Shown here in pieces: positions 36,701 through 50,000 of a stretch of DNA of 64,000 bases. Under the pieces are notes generated by a model. It saw only the letters and a program-made list of their open reading frames with translations. It made no database searches and was not told the DNA's origin. The stretch is taken from positions 11,037,741 to 11,101,740 of the forward strand of contig CAKAKS010000001.1 of assembly GCA_916700875.1 (NCBI GenBank), in the 5' to 3' direction. Positions within the stretch are counted from its first letter, which is position 1, and every line of letters begins with the position of its first letter. Source of the stretch: Sebastes aleutianus (Eukaryota > Chordata > Actinopteri > Perciformes > Sebastidae). The position numbers and the translations under genes were made by a program.

Positions 36701-39700
36701 CTGACAGACTCTTTATTATGTTATCAACTCGGCTGTACTCCCACAGGATTTCTGTCTCACAGGCATTCAACCTTCTTTGATGAAGCAGTGACATTGTACA
36801 GTAAAGGTGTGTATGTCAGTATTAAAAAAGCAGATAGTTTTGGCTTTATCCGGCCAGGTTTGGAGAAACCTAAGAGAGGGATATCTCAAAATTAAAACTA
36901 TTAATGGCTAGATGCCACCTGTGGTAAGTGAGCTGGTTTATTTTTTCCTAATTTGAGTGAACTGACTCTTTAACTGAGCTACTAGCAGTAAAGCTATGTT
37001 CACACTACAAGTTACAAAAGCAACATAACAGTCAGCTAGTTGTTGCTGAGTAGCTTTTGAAGTGTTGCTTAAGCGCTCATTGACGTAGTTATGCCATTAA
37101 TTAACACTGGGAACTGACTAACGGCATTTTTTTTAGATGGAACGCAACAGTGTGACACAAAAACATGTGATTGGTTGACGCTTCACCGCGTCATTGGAGT
37201 GCTGTAAAAAGTTGAGACCAGTTTGATTTGTAGTGTGTCACACCCGTCACACAGTTACAAGTGTCGGGTGGCAGTTTGTAGCTTCATGTCACCAGCTTCC
37301 ATTGAAAATGACTTGTAGCCTGTTGCTATGTTGCTTGTAGTGTGAACACAGCATAAGTGAGCAGAGAAAAGTGCCGCTGGGTCACACATTCACCTGCTTC
37401 TTGCACTTCAATCATTTTTAAAAAGGTCCAGTTTTCCATTTCATAAGCATCAGAAGTGAACTTTTAGTGGCCATTTAATTTTTAATATGTGTACCTTATG
37501 GGCTTTCCTTGATTTTAAAATCTAAATTTTATTAACCTCTTTTTTTGTTTCATGGAAACGTGGCTTTGTTTTGGTCAGCCGGCAACGTGAACATCTGGGA
37601 AAGTTATTCTGCTGAGTTGGCAGAGATTTCTCCGTTTATAGAACAGCAACGAGACGTCACATTGTGGAATAAATCGCATGGGGGTGACATCATGGTTATG
37701 AGTGGTTGACATAGTGCGTCTGTATGTGTGTGTGTCTTGGGGCTTGCTAATGGTAACTTTTCTTTGTCCCTTTGGGTCAGTAAAGGGGTGCAACCCGATC
37801 GGGATGAGTGACACAAGACCCCAGTTTAACAGAGGTCATCCCTGGACTTGGAGTGGGGGGTGTTATACGCTGCCTGAGATGATTTCTGAGAAGTCTGTGT
37901 TCATTCAACAAACACACACTCATTCAGTGCATCCCAGAATAATAAATAGTATGTTTTGTCAGGACATTTGGTTATTGCAGGGATCAGATCTGTGGTTTTC
38001 TGCCCTCTCTACCCGTTATACCAGCTGTGGTTGCTCGGAGATTTGTAATACAACAGCAACTACTGACTAAACTGTCCCTGTACTTTAGACTTTCATGATA
38101 TTTTTAGGCCTAGACAGTACTAAACATGACTGAGCAAACCTTTCGCATCTGTGACAGCAGGCCGTCAAACTCTTTCAGGTCCAGCGTGGGACCGTTGTAG
38201 GAGGTACAGCCGTTAGCAGCACGACCCAGCCAGTAGATGGTGATTAGAACCTAAAAGGAAAGGAAAAAATACAGTCAGACATCATGATCAGATGATGACA
38301 CTTTGTAAAGAAAACAAAAGGACAATCCATCTCAGTGCCAAATGAAAACAATGACATATGTACATAGTTTATTTTTTTCAATCAAAGTAATTTGCTAGTC
38401 ACTATATTCACTCTTATGGCCAGACCACATAGGACACGCCCATGTTAACAGATTAGAGCTGCGTGGTTTACAGCAAAGATAGACAATGAAAATGATCTTT
38501 TCACCCTGTATTGACATCATACCAGAAACATTACTACAGTTCGTATGTACTAATGTCCATACCTGTAGAATATTTCAGAGAAAAAAGAGTGAATTATTTG
38601 TTTTGATTCATTTTAAACTCTCACGGTTTCCGTTTCAAAATAAAAGCCCTCTAGCATTTTTTCTGTGGATAGAGTTCCTTAAGTTGTTAACACATGGCTT
38701 TTATTCTGAAATATTTGCAGGACATTGATGTAGGAAAATGCAGTGACTTAATTAATAGAGTACCGGCTTTTAATTGTGTCCATTAGACTGTCAACACAAA
38801 ACATGTCATTCAAGGGACATTGAGCCAATTTGTTTGAGGCTTGAGTTGTCTTTTCCAAACAAATGATTGCCACATCATGAGTGAAATTGCATAACTTTTC
38901 AGAGGAAAGTTGTGCAATTAAGTCCAGTGGACGTACAGTATGTACATGTAGCATTACAGGCCAACATAGGAAACCTTTCAGTTCTTCTTCTGAATAGCTA
39001 AAATGGCTATAAATAATAGTTTGTTAGCTCATGGTTATATTAAAGGAAGAAACCATTGAAACCATGAAAACCATTCTCCACTCTTGTTCCTTTCACTTTT
39101 CTCCCTACAAAGCAACACAAGCTGGTTTTCTGGTCATCACAATCCAGCCTCCTCCAAAAGAAGTTACATGTTAGCTAATGCGTCCTGCACAAACACGACA
39201 AGACTGAGCCATTGTTCTGACACTGAATCCAGTCACAGGCACATCACCTGCTAAAATACAGCATCCCTTCAGGGGTCACAGTGATTTATACTTGCTTGTT
39301 AGCTGGCTTAAACGTGAGAGCATAAATTACCAGGTCAATCTCATCTCCTTCTAACACAGTAAGCCTGGAAAATCAGTAGCTGAAGGAGGCCGTACCTCTG
39401 ACTCTTCTTGTGACCTCATGTCTTGAAGTAATGCTGGATGTGAATGAGGAAGTGAAGCTTACTGCATTCAGTGTAACTCCCTTTGGAGTCAGCTGAACAT
39501 CTAAAATGCAGAATGTACAGATTGTCTGTAGCCGCAGGGAGATCACACCGAGCTGCACCTTTAGCACCCGTTGGCCAAGTGTTCCCAGCTATATTTACTG
39601 TGTCCATGTCAACCGGCACTCCGCAGGGATGGCTTTGATAAGAAAGCTCAGCATGGCTTAATGTGTTTATTTCAGTCATACTGTCAGTGTAAACACCCTC

Positions 39701-40943
39701 TGCTGCCGTTCAAACACACTTGGAGGAAGAGTAAAGGAACTGGCCAGCTGTTCGGAAGAAGCACAAAGTCTTTTCAGATTCAAAACTACTACTGATTCAT
39801 CTTTGTGTATATTACATGAATATGATATTTTATCTTGCTACCACACAGAATGCCACAATACACTGCTAAAGCAACACTGCACCTGCTGCAGTTATTCTTC
39901 ATTAGTTGCACACTTTAGCACCCTGAGCAGGAGAGTTTATTGTCTCTGTGTCACCAGTATAATGGGAATATCCGTGCCAGCTCCCCACTGGAAGTGGGTC
40001 AGCACCAAACGCGTTACTAGTATGCTTTAAACTGATCCATATTGATCCCAACTGTTACAAACTGATTGGGAAAACATGCAACAACTGTGCCCTGTATGAC
40101 GCAGACATGCAACACTAAACCTAAAACAAACAACTCTACAAAAACCGAAACTTGGACACCAGGCAAGCACCAGGATAAAGTAGTTGAAAGAAAACACGTC
40201 GGTGGAGTTTTGACTGACAGAAATATAAACGACGGGCCTGACAGTGACTTTGCCTCTTCAGTTTTCAGCAGCTGTCTGATCTGACAGATGTAGAAAGACC
40301 TGTCAAAGAGGTCCCATTGCGAAACGACAATCACCTCTTTGTTTCATGTGCACACACACTTAAATGATGCACACACAAGGGCATGAATAAACCCCTAAAA
40401 TGCACCAATGTAAACACATACACACAAGGGTATGCAGGTCACAATCCACAGACCTGTAGTGGTACATATACTGTAGATATAGATTCTCTAAACTAGTCAT
40501 CACAACACACACACACAGATGCACAATCAGCCCTTCTTGTTCACAGCTGCACTGATAAACAATCATCCCTTGACTCCAGTAATATTCCACCCATCCATGT
40601 AATACCCTCTATTTACTTCAACATCCAATCTGCTTAACAACACCTTAATCAGCAAATCAGCAAATTCTTCTCACCGCAGTTCTTTCATCTCTCAATATGT
40701 GATGTGCTGCAGAGACAGCTGCTATCAAATCCTAGTCCTCAGTCTGCAGGGCAGATCCAGAGTGTAGTAGCAGGTTCCTGGCTAAAGCCTTTTAGCTGCT
40801 GGGAGTTTGTGGGCCGTTTGCTATTGCTGCAAATGTGGCTGAGAGGAGAGTCACTGTGTGTGTAGTCAGCTAAATGAGCTAGCAGGCCAGCTCTGCAGCT
40901 CGACACACACATTATCCAATACAGTACACAGCAGCATCAGAGA

Positions 40944-41010
<67 letters not shown>

Positions 41011-44000
41011 TGCAGAGTGGGAAGGGCTAGCATTATGTGTTCTACTTCTTAAAGCAGCATTAATAGAAAGAGAGAAGAGGGAGGTGAGGTATATTTGAAC
41101 AAAAATAGACAAGACTTGGACTGTACAAATGGATAATTAGAAGGGAGACAGAACACAAAATACACAGAGAACTAAAATAGGCAGAATAGGAAGAACTAAA
41201 CTAGAATATGCAGAAGAAGATAGAACAGGTATAAAAGAAAAGGGTATCAGTGTTCAAATATTAAGACATTTAACTGATGAAAGCGAAAGAATGGACAAAA
41301 AACATTATAAAGAGCAAAACAAGAGGACTACGAACAGTACTGTGGGTGAAGTCTGTGTGTAACTGACAAAGCAAGAAGAACTGGAGTTAGTAGAGTAAAT
41401 ATCATAGACTGTTAAAATATAGACGTAGTCTCCGTGACGTCACCCACAGGTTTCTGAAGAGCAGTTGTGAAGCTCAAAGTGGGTGGCTCCAGCTGTCGCC
41501 ATCTTGGCAGTGACGACACAGCCTAACTCCCGGTTACACCAAAAATAGGCAAAGAGTTGGATCGTAGGTGGAGCTGAGGCTGGCCCGGGTGATGCAGCAG
41601 AGCAGACAGCTATCATCTAGCGACCTGAGCAGCCATGTCTTTAATTATGCATACATTTAACAATTAATACAATTTAAACGGGTGAGTTATATAAAAATTC
41701 ACCCCCCATACAGTCATGAACGAGGAAATTAGCTATAGAGACCAAAACTCTTTTTTGTACCAGGCTGCAAACATGTTTATTTCTGCTGTAAAGTTGGGCA
41801 TTTTAACTATGTATAAAGAGAAGGTTGGAGGCTGGCCCCCGATCATTCCCATGAAAGTTGCTCAGTGGCGCATTAAGCCAAAATGGCTTGACTGCCGGGT
41901 GATAAAAATACCCGGATCTTCCAGTGATTTTCTGCATCTATTGCATCTAAACACAGTAGCGTTTCGTTTGACCCCGCCTCCCAGTTACTCCATCTCGGTC
42001 TCATTCACATGAACGGCAGCATGAAAACAACTCTAAATTCGTCTATCAGTGTATTTTACAACGTGTAGGACCTAATGATTTAATTAAGGGCAATTTAAGT
42101 GTTCATCATGGGAAGTTGAATTACCTAAAAAAAAAAAATCTCTCTCTCTCTCTATATATATATATATCCACTGAGTTACAGACGTCTCTTTCCCAATGTA
42201 AGTCTATGTGGAAATGGGATCATGTGACTGACCCTGAAGTTGTAATTCCACCGTTTGGCCACTACGAAAATTTTCTTCAAAGCCCGTTGGCTTAATTTTT
42301 CTGCACCGGAGGTTGCCGTTTGGTAAGCTTGGCTCAAACAAACTGATATAGATAGTCATGAAAGAGAATACACAAGTAGAATAGGAAGATCAAATGGAGT
42401 TGGGAAATGTAGAGTAGACAATCAACTGAATAAAGATAAAAGACAGAATAGATGAAAAAAAGCAAGTAGAGGACATGAAACGGAAAGATTTGGTGGAGAA
42501 AACCCGCCTGCAATAGAAAGGTAAAGCTTGAATAGTTTCAAACTGTAAAGCCAGACTAGAAATAGAGTAGATAGTAATACAGCAGGGAGAGCTGACTGTA
42601 TTGTGAACAGAACTGGTTGAGCTGGAACTGACATGGTAAGAGCAGAGTGTGACAACCACAGCACAAACAGAAACACTAAACCATAATAACAGTTTACATC
42701 CAAACATACATTTAGCACACAAACAAATCATCCCGCTGTAAACCAGAAGTATCACTTACATTCTTGAGCTTTCGGCTGCAGTCGCTTCCCCTGGAGAGAA
42801 AGAGAGAGAGAAAGAGAGAGAGACATGGTGTTATTTAATGAAATATTTACATAAAAATAACAGCAAACAGATTTTAAACCAACCAACCTCCCACATATCC
42901 ATGCAAAACAGCAGCAAAAACAGAACTTACTGAATATACAGTATAAAGGAATCTGCAGTGAGTGTGGCCCACGCAGGGAGAACTAACAGACTCCACACTT
43001 GCATCTCTGGATCCAGTTTGTTGTTTGGTGATGTATTTATTTAATATTTACAGCAGTTATGTTCACTGGCTGCAGTTTGACTTCAGCTATCGGATGGAAC
43101 ATAAAAAGCAAGGGCAGATCTAGATCTACCGTTTTGCACCAGCAGTGATCATTCACAAAGACAAATCCTTCCAACAGGAAGTCAGAAGAGACAGATGTCA
43201 CAGTGGTGGCCACATGGTTTGACTGCCAAGTGATCTCTGGGAGGTGCAGGGCAGAAACACCACAGTAGTGGCCACTTAGCACCACAGAAGTTGCCAAAAT
43301 GAAAAGATGTGGATCTTGCGGATCACCACTTGAAGCTATAAATGGGAAGTGGAATGAAGCAGTTGTAAAATTGACCCCAATGCATACTTGTATTGTGGAA
43401 ACAGACTTCGAGGCTAAGAGAGGGAGACAGAGCAGCACCAGAGAAATAGACTAAAACACACACAGGTACAACAGTGGATGAGACCTGGATTTTTCTAAGT
43501 TACGCCACTTCCGGTGTGGCTTAACATAACTAAGATTTTCCTAAAACTTAAGTAGTTTTCTTGCCTAAACCTATCGAAGCTGTTTCCTGTGAAGACAGAA
43601 GTTTATTTTGAAAAGACTGGAGCGGAAACTGATGCTGGACATTCATAGGAAAATGTACGAAAATGAGGAAAAAACTTTTCCTCTGTGCTGCTGTGTGCGC
43701 AATGTAAAACCAACACGAGTGTAAATTTGAGCGGCTCTGATTGACCGCTCACCTGTTATCAGCTGACAACTGGCCGGTTTTGACTGGTGGCCGATCGGTG
43801 TATCTCTAATCCAAAAGCAATTTGTTTAATTACGTTGTGGTTATGACAGAATTATTATTGCTAATATTATCAAAAACGTATTGGATCTGCGCTTATCACG
43901 TAGGTGACCTATTTCGGATTAAAACGGCAAATGTCGCTGAAAGGTGACAGTTTGCATGCCTGTATAATATTTAGTGTGACTGTCAAATATCAATAACACA

Positions 44001-47000
44001 ATCAGTAATGACATATATTAAAGGACATTATGTCACTTTTGAAAAAAGTCTGTAAAAATTACATTATTTGCTTGATAATTATTTTATAGAACAGAGTTTT
44101 GAACAGAGTGAACAGATTTGATGAAAAACTGAATGATGAACTTGATTTCATTGTATTTTTCTTCCAATTTACAATTCTTTTTGTATTCTACCTGCAGTTT
44201 AATGTTTGTAAGATTAGAAAAGCTAAGGGGAAATGTCACAGCGAGAACGTTTTTATCAATAAAAAAGTGCATTACAATAGAAATGGATTTGCTGAATAAA
44301 TGACGATGTAGGTTTAATGCAACCAGTTTGTATGTTATTACAAAAAACCTAACTACCTACTCTAATCCAGCTGTGGAAGTCCTGAAATGTTTGTTTAAAA
44401 AAATCTGTCAAGAGAAACCTCCCAGGAATCCATGTTGTGTGATGGGTGGTTTTAAATGTTATTACAACATATATTTATTTTAGATGAAAGAAGGAAGCAT
44501 TTCCCAGTTCTTGCGGACAGTAAAGAGTAGTAGTACCTTAATACTAATCAATATTAATGACATTTCTTGTGGATTTCTGAATTTCATCATATTATTTCTA
44601 CCCAACGGAAGGAAACACATTTAATTCAAAGTTTGTTTTTTGCAGCATTTCAAAACTTTGTGTAAAATTCGTCAGACAGCTGAATGGAAACACAGCTTCT
44701 CTCTCCTCTCCTCTCATTGACTCTGGCTGGCAAACTGTCACTTATCTAGGAAATCGATCTGTTTCACACAGAGGAACAGGAGATATATCAGGCTCATAGT
44801 GTATCAGAACCTGTCTGTCTTTACGCCTCCCTGTCCAAAGCTGTTTCCTAGATGAGTAAATACCTGTCCAGAGACTCAGAGGGGAAAAGAAGCACCGAAA
44901 CGGCTTCCTGTCATGGGTACAAGCTGCCAGAAAATATCATCCTGTAGGACAAAGGGTTACGTAACACCTGGAAATAGCATAGGGCCTCTTAAACAATGAT
45001 TCCAATGTTTCCTTTTCAGTTTGTGCCAACTGTATAGACCACCCATGTATTATTATATATTATTGAAGGAATGTAAATGAGGCACAAACAGGAGTAAATG
45101 GACTTGAAAATAGACTTGCCGCATTGGTCGGTGTTACTGGTGTTACACGGTGGTCAGGCATACACCGATTACATCACGTACCCACTGGCCCCACCGTCGT
45201 TTTGCTTTTCTTTACAGAAATAAAACCCATTTAGTTAATTTTCGCGTATCAGCGCCATGTTATCAATACATAGTCGGATGACAGATGCTACAAACTGAAA
45301 GTGAAAGTGTCTGCTCCATACGGAGTCTCTGCACAGAGTAGCAGGAGTCAGATTTCACACACACGGGAGGAGAGAGTTGACAGACCAGACGATGGCGGAG
45401 GATTTGGTGTCGAAGCGAAAAGCAAAAGCGCCTATTTGGCAATATTTCAGATTTAAACCCAATGCTATGAGGGACTCATAACGTTAAAGAGGTAATTGCC
45501 GTGAGGAGGACGAGCGTTTCCAGCCGGTGTGTGCAGCGGAGCAGCGCCGGGTGGAAACCTGCAGCCAAGCAGCAAAAGCTGAACCAGAGAGGCCAGACAC
45601 ACAGCCACCTGACGTTAAAGATCAAAGTAAGAGCACTATACATTTTGACCGTCATCTTTTCTTGTAAAATGTCCGGTGTAATCGGTAACACAGGTGTTGT
45701 TACAAGTTTAATAACCGGTGGGAAAATGTCCTCAACGTCACATCCCTACTTGAAAACACCAGCATCCCTGTTTAAACTGGAGCTAAATGCGTGCAACAGG
45801 GTGATGGCTGCACACATTCTCAGAAACAAACGCTACATTAACAATAGAGTACACAAACACACATGCATACATGCACACACACATCTCAGTGAATTCCTTG
45901 TCCTGACAGAGCCAGTCAAGAAGCTCCTCCTGAGACCAGCTCAGATTCACCCTGTCCCCTCTCTCCCCTCATCTCCAGCAGCACCTTTTCTAAACCCTTC
46001 TGTGAATGAAACCTTGTTGCTGCACGAGGATAGCACACGCCACGCACACACTGACACACCCACACATTCACACAAACAGTATATCTTAAGAACTACATGC
46101 ACTTCTCTTTGTTACCAGGCAACAAAGCAGGAGTCAGTGTTGTATTTGGACAGAGACCAGTTGTGTCTAACAGATATGGTATTGTTGCTTCACTGACACA
46201 GGCTCTGTAAACTTCCATTGAGTCTCAGTTAGTTGTTTATGTTGGCAGTGAACTGGGTGATTGTCTGATACACAGAATGACAGAGAGTGACACACAACCA
46301 GTGATACAGACAAGTCATCTATTAACACACAATTAAAGTGTTCATCACTAACAACACTCGGTCCACCCACTTAGTCAAATACAAGCCTTCTTTCATTGTG
46401 AAAATGTCTCAAATATGCACAAACACTACAGAACAGCTACTAAATGGACCTTCAGGTGAGATTGTTTCGACTGCTGTTTCTAAGGTCAAGATTGAAGGTT
46501 CAACTTTGAGATTCAACTTTTAAGCGAACTGGAAGAGAACTCCTTAAGCCTCCAGAACAACTACTGCACTACTGGAAGTGAAGATGAGGATTCTACCATC
46601 TACCATGTACTAGTGACAAAATCTATAAAAGCTTTACATCATTTAACTTTGAAAAAAAGAGCACCCTCATTCTGTTTTGTTCATTAAAGCACAAACACCT
46701 CAAACCTTTATTTAACCAGATACGAGTCCATCTATAAAACACCTGGTGTTTGTAGTCATAACAGTTTTTTATGCTGCCTTCTTGTCCAGGCCTCTCTTCA
46801 AAGACAATACAAACAATAGAAAACAGCCAATAACAGCGTCGCACAAAAGTCTAACAATATTATTCAATCCAAAAATTCACAAGAATAATCCATTTCTCAA
46901 GTAACCATCCAAATAGATAAGAAACAATATACTGCCTTGTAATGTTAAACTCTATGACCTTTACAGATGACTTGAATTCACCGTAGTTCATAGTAATCGA

Positions 47001-50000
47001 CTCAGACAGACAATCAGACACTTTAATAGCTTTCTGTACAGCGTTGTAACGACTGAAATGCAGCTCAGGATATACTGTTTTTGGTTTTCGGGATAAGATT
47101 TGTCTAATTTTGATTTGGGATTGTTCGATAACTTCATATTTACTACAATCTAATCCAAAAACATGCTTTTAATTTGTCTAAACATACACTTGTTGACGTG
47201 TGTTTATGTGTGTGTGTGTTGTATATGTGTATAACTTATTATTGGAACTTATAACTTTAGCTTCAAGCTTACTCTGGCACCATAAATCAAATTCTAACAC
47301 GTATTTTTAATATTGTACATTGTCCCTCACAAATAAAATAAATAAATAATAAAAATCACTTGTAAAGGCTTAATTTTTTATATATTTTTTAATAATTCAT
47401 ATTTATAATGTTTGCAATCTAAAGATAATTTTAATAATATTACTTTAAAATAACAATAACAAAGACTTTGGTCTCACCGTCTTCAAGTGGCTGATGTTAT
47501 GTTCAGGAACACAATTGAAAGAAACACACACACACACACACACACACCTGTTGAGCAGTAAGGTAACACTGAAGCTTTGAGACTTACTTGGCGGTGGGAC
47601 GTGTCGACGTGTCCTGCAGGTCTCCAGGGTCAAACAGCTGGGAGCCTTTCAGTCCCAACTCCTCACAGCCGCGTAGAAACACACTGAGGTTATCCTGCAC
47701 AGAAAACACACACACACAGTTTCATCAGGATACATACGCTGTTGGCAGAGACAGAAGGCAACGCAAGGTCAGGTCCATTAACTGCACAAGGTCTTAAATC
47801 AAACACACACACTCCATCTGATACACTTAAACTCATACAGCTATGGTAGAAAATACACTATTGGAGCTACAACAAAGAAAAGAAAGTAAAGTTTGGCTCA
47901 CTAAAGCTTCAGTAGGCAGTACATCTTTTGGCATCATTGGGCACAAATTCCATAATAACCTTTCAGCATATTGTAATTCAAGTGTTCTGAGAGAAAACTA
48001 GACCTCTGCACCTCCTCATGGCTCTGTTTTCAGGCTTTAAAAAAGCTACCCCGTGATGGGAGACTTTGGCCAATCACAGGTCTTTTCAGAGAGAGAGTGT
48101 GTTCCTATTGGCTGTGCTCCGGCTGGTGGGCGGTGCTTGGTATTTCCTCAACTGATCTCAACATGGCTGCCGGCTCACAAACTTTCTTATTTTACAGCTA
48201 AACAGTACACTACAAGATGTTTCTGAGAACATTTGAGGAGAGAAATAGACATTACAGTAACAGAATATTGATTAATATTTGATCAGCGCTGCCTAGTTCG
48301 CAGCGAGTGATTGACTCGTCTCTCTCATAGACGGCAGCTGGACGGCAGACTCCAGATCAACTCTGATTGGTTGTTTTCCTCCTCCTGTCTGTGAAATCAT
48401 GCAGATGCCATTAGGAGCACCGGAGGACATCGGAGGACATCGGAGGACACAGAGGCACATGATTCTTTTTCAGATTACCTGTCTCATGCACTACTGTCAG
48501 GACATAGTGACTAAATAATTTTTGTTTTTGTATCATATTTGCGTCATTTCTATCCACTGCAGCATTGACATAAAACCAATTCTAACCTTAAACTTTAAAC
48601 CAAGTCTTAACCCTCAAATAACCATTTACAGACTAATGGACAAACTGTCCAAAAATGTCTTCTTACTGAATGTGTAAAATTTAGATGGGTCATCACAAAG
48701 ATAAAGTACAAGAACACACTCACAGATAATTAGAGGTAAGGTCAAGATCCTCTTCATTTACGGCTCTCTCTCTGACACACACAAACACACACACTCATAC
48801 ACACACCTCTGAACAACTCTTTCAGTGTCTCTCTGTCAGGCAAACACACATTAGCCAGACTTGTAGAAGTACTGTATCTTAAGTGCAAGAGATGACAAGA
48901 GTCTAAGTACTGATTTGATTGATTAATTTCCGTTCCCTGCATACAAACATGCAAAGACAAACACCACAACACAACATGAAAATCAGGATACCTGCTCGAC
49001 AGAAACGTGACACCACCAGGTTTTGTGGCCGGCGTTCGTGCGTCTCCTCTCTCAGATTACTCCAACTTTCACTCTTCACCTTTTGCTTCCTTCAAGTGGC
49101 TTCCTTTTTATTTAATCTTCCCTCCTTTCACATGCTTTTTCTCAATCATTCCTTCTTTCTCTTCTTCCCTAACTTTCACTCTCTCCCCATCATCTCAGTC
49201 GTCCTCCCTCTCTCCCCTCTGCTCTCAGACAAACTCTTTGTTGGATGCAACCTGAGCCAAGCTCTCCTCTCCTGTTCCCAGGTTCTCTCTCTCTCTTTGT
49301 TTCTATGCCTCTCTATCCTTCAGAGGGCCACAGCAAAAAAGCCCTTCCCTCTCTCCCTCCACCTCTCTCTCTCTCTCAGGGTGTCACCATTTCCTCTCCA
49401 CCCTGATTGTCCCAGGCACTCTCTCTTTATCAATCTCACACACCAAAACACAAATACAATGCGCTTACTTACATCCACATACAATATGCACACATTTAGA
49501 CAACATGCAGTATAAAATATACACCCTTCATGTGCCCGAACACACAAAACTAAGAGACTTGTTTACATGTATACACTAGCTGGTGTAAGAATACATGCAT
49601 GGCTACAAACACATAAACAAACACACTTGGAAACACTTGTTCTCACGATCCTTTCCCAGTCGTAGCAAAACACCCACGCTAAACCCACCCTGCAGCTTCC
49701 TGTGTTCCTGGGACAGCGCCATCTCTGCTCTCCTGGTGAGGCAACCCCACCCATGCACATACATATACAAACACACACATGACCATCACTTTGAGAGAGG
49801 ACACAGCAATCTCCTCTTCTGACATCTTTTCTCCAGGAAGGACACACCTTCAGTGGGTTTCACACTCACACAGCTCACCAAGATCATATTTGACTTCAAA
49901 ATAAAAGGGCTTTCAGTCCAGTTGCATCCAGTTAATATCAGTGTGGGCTCGATTTAAGAATATTTCCCAGATATCTGAAATGAATTATCACTTGTGGAAC

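Larger units (their letters stand above)
38251..42759. other. limch1 intron, 4.5 kb
   Basis: GA microsatellite at 40939-41007 and the long repeat at 41401-42345. No other exon recognised. Confidence 0.75.
42791..47587. other. limch1 intron, 4.8 kb
   Basis: Transposon remnant at 45145-45748. A right end GATCGGTGTATCTCTAA at about 43794 suggests another degraded hAT MITE. A plus-strand open frame of 231 codons (45501-46196) runs through it and is not believed to be a gene. Confidence 0.7.

Noticed and set aside
45501..46196. Plus-strand open frame of 231 codons
   Set aside because: It begins inside a transposon remnant, crosses CA-rich sequence and shows no domain, splice context or family similarity.
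48919..49515. Plus-strand open frame of 198 codons, rich in Ser, Leu and Phe
   Set aside because: It is explained by a pyrimidine-rich tract; no domain and no conserved motif.
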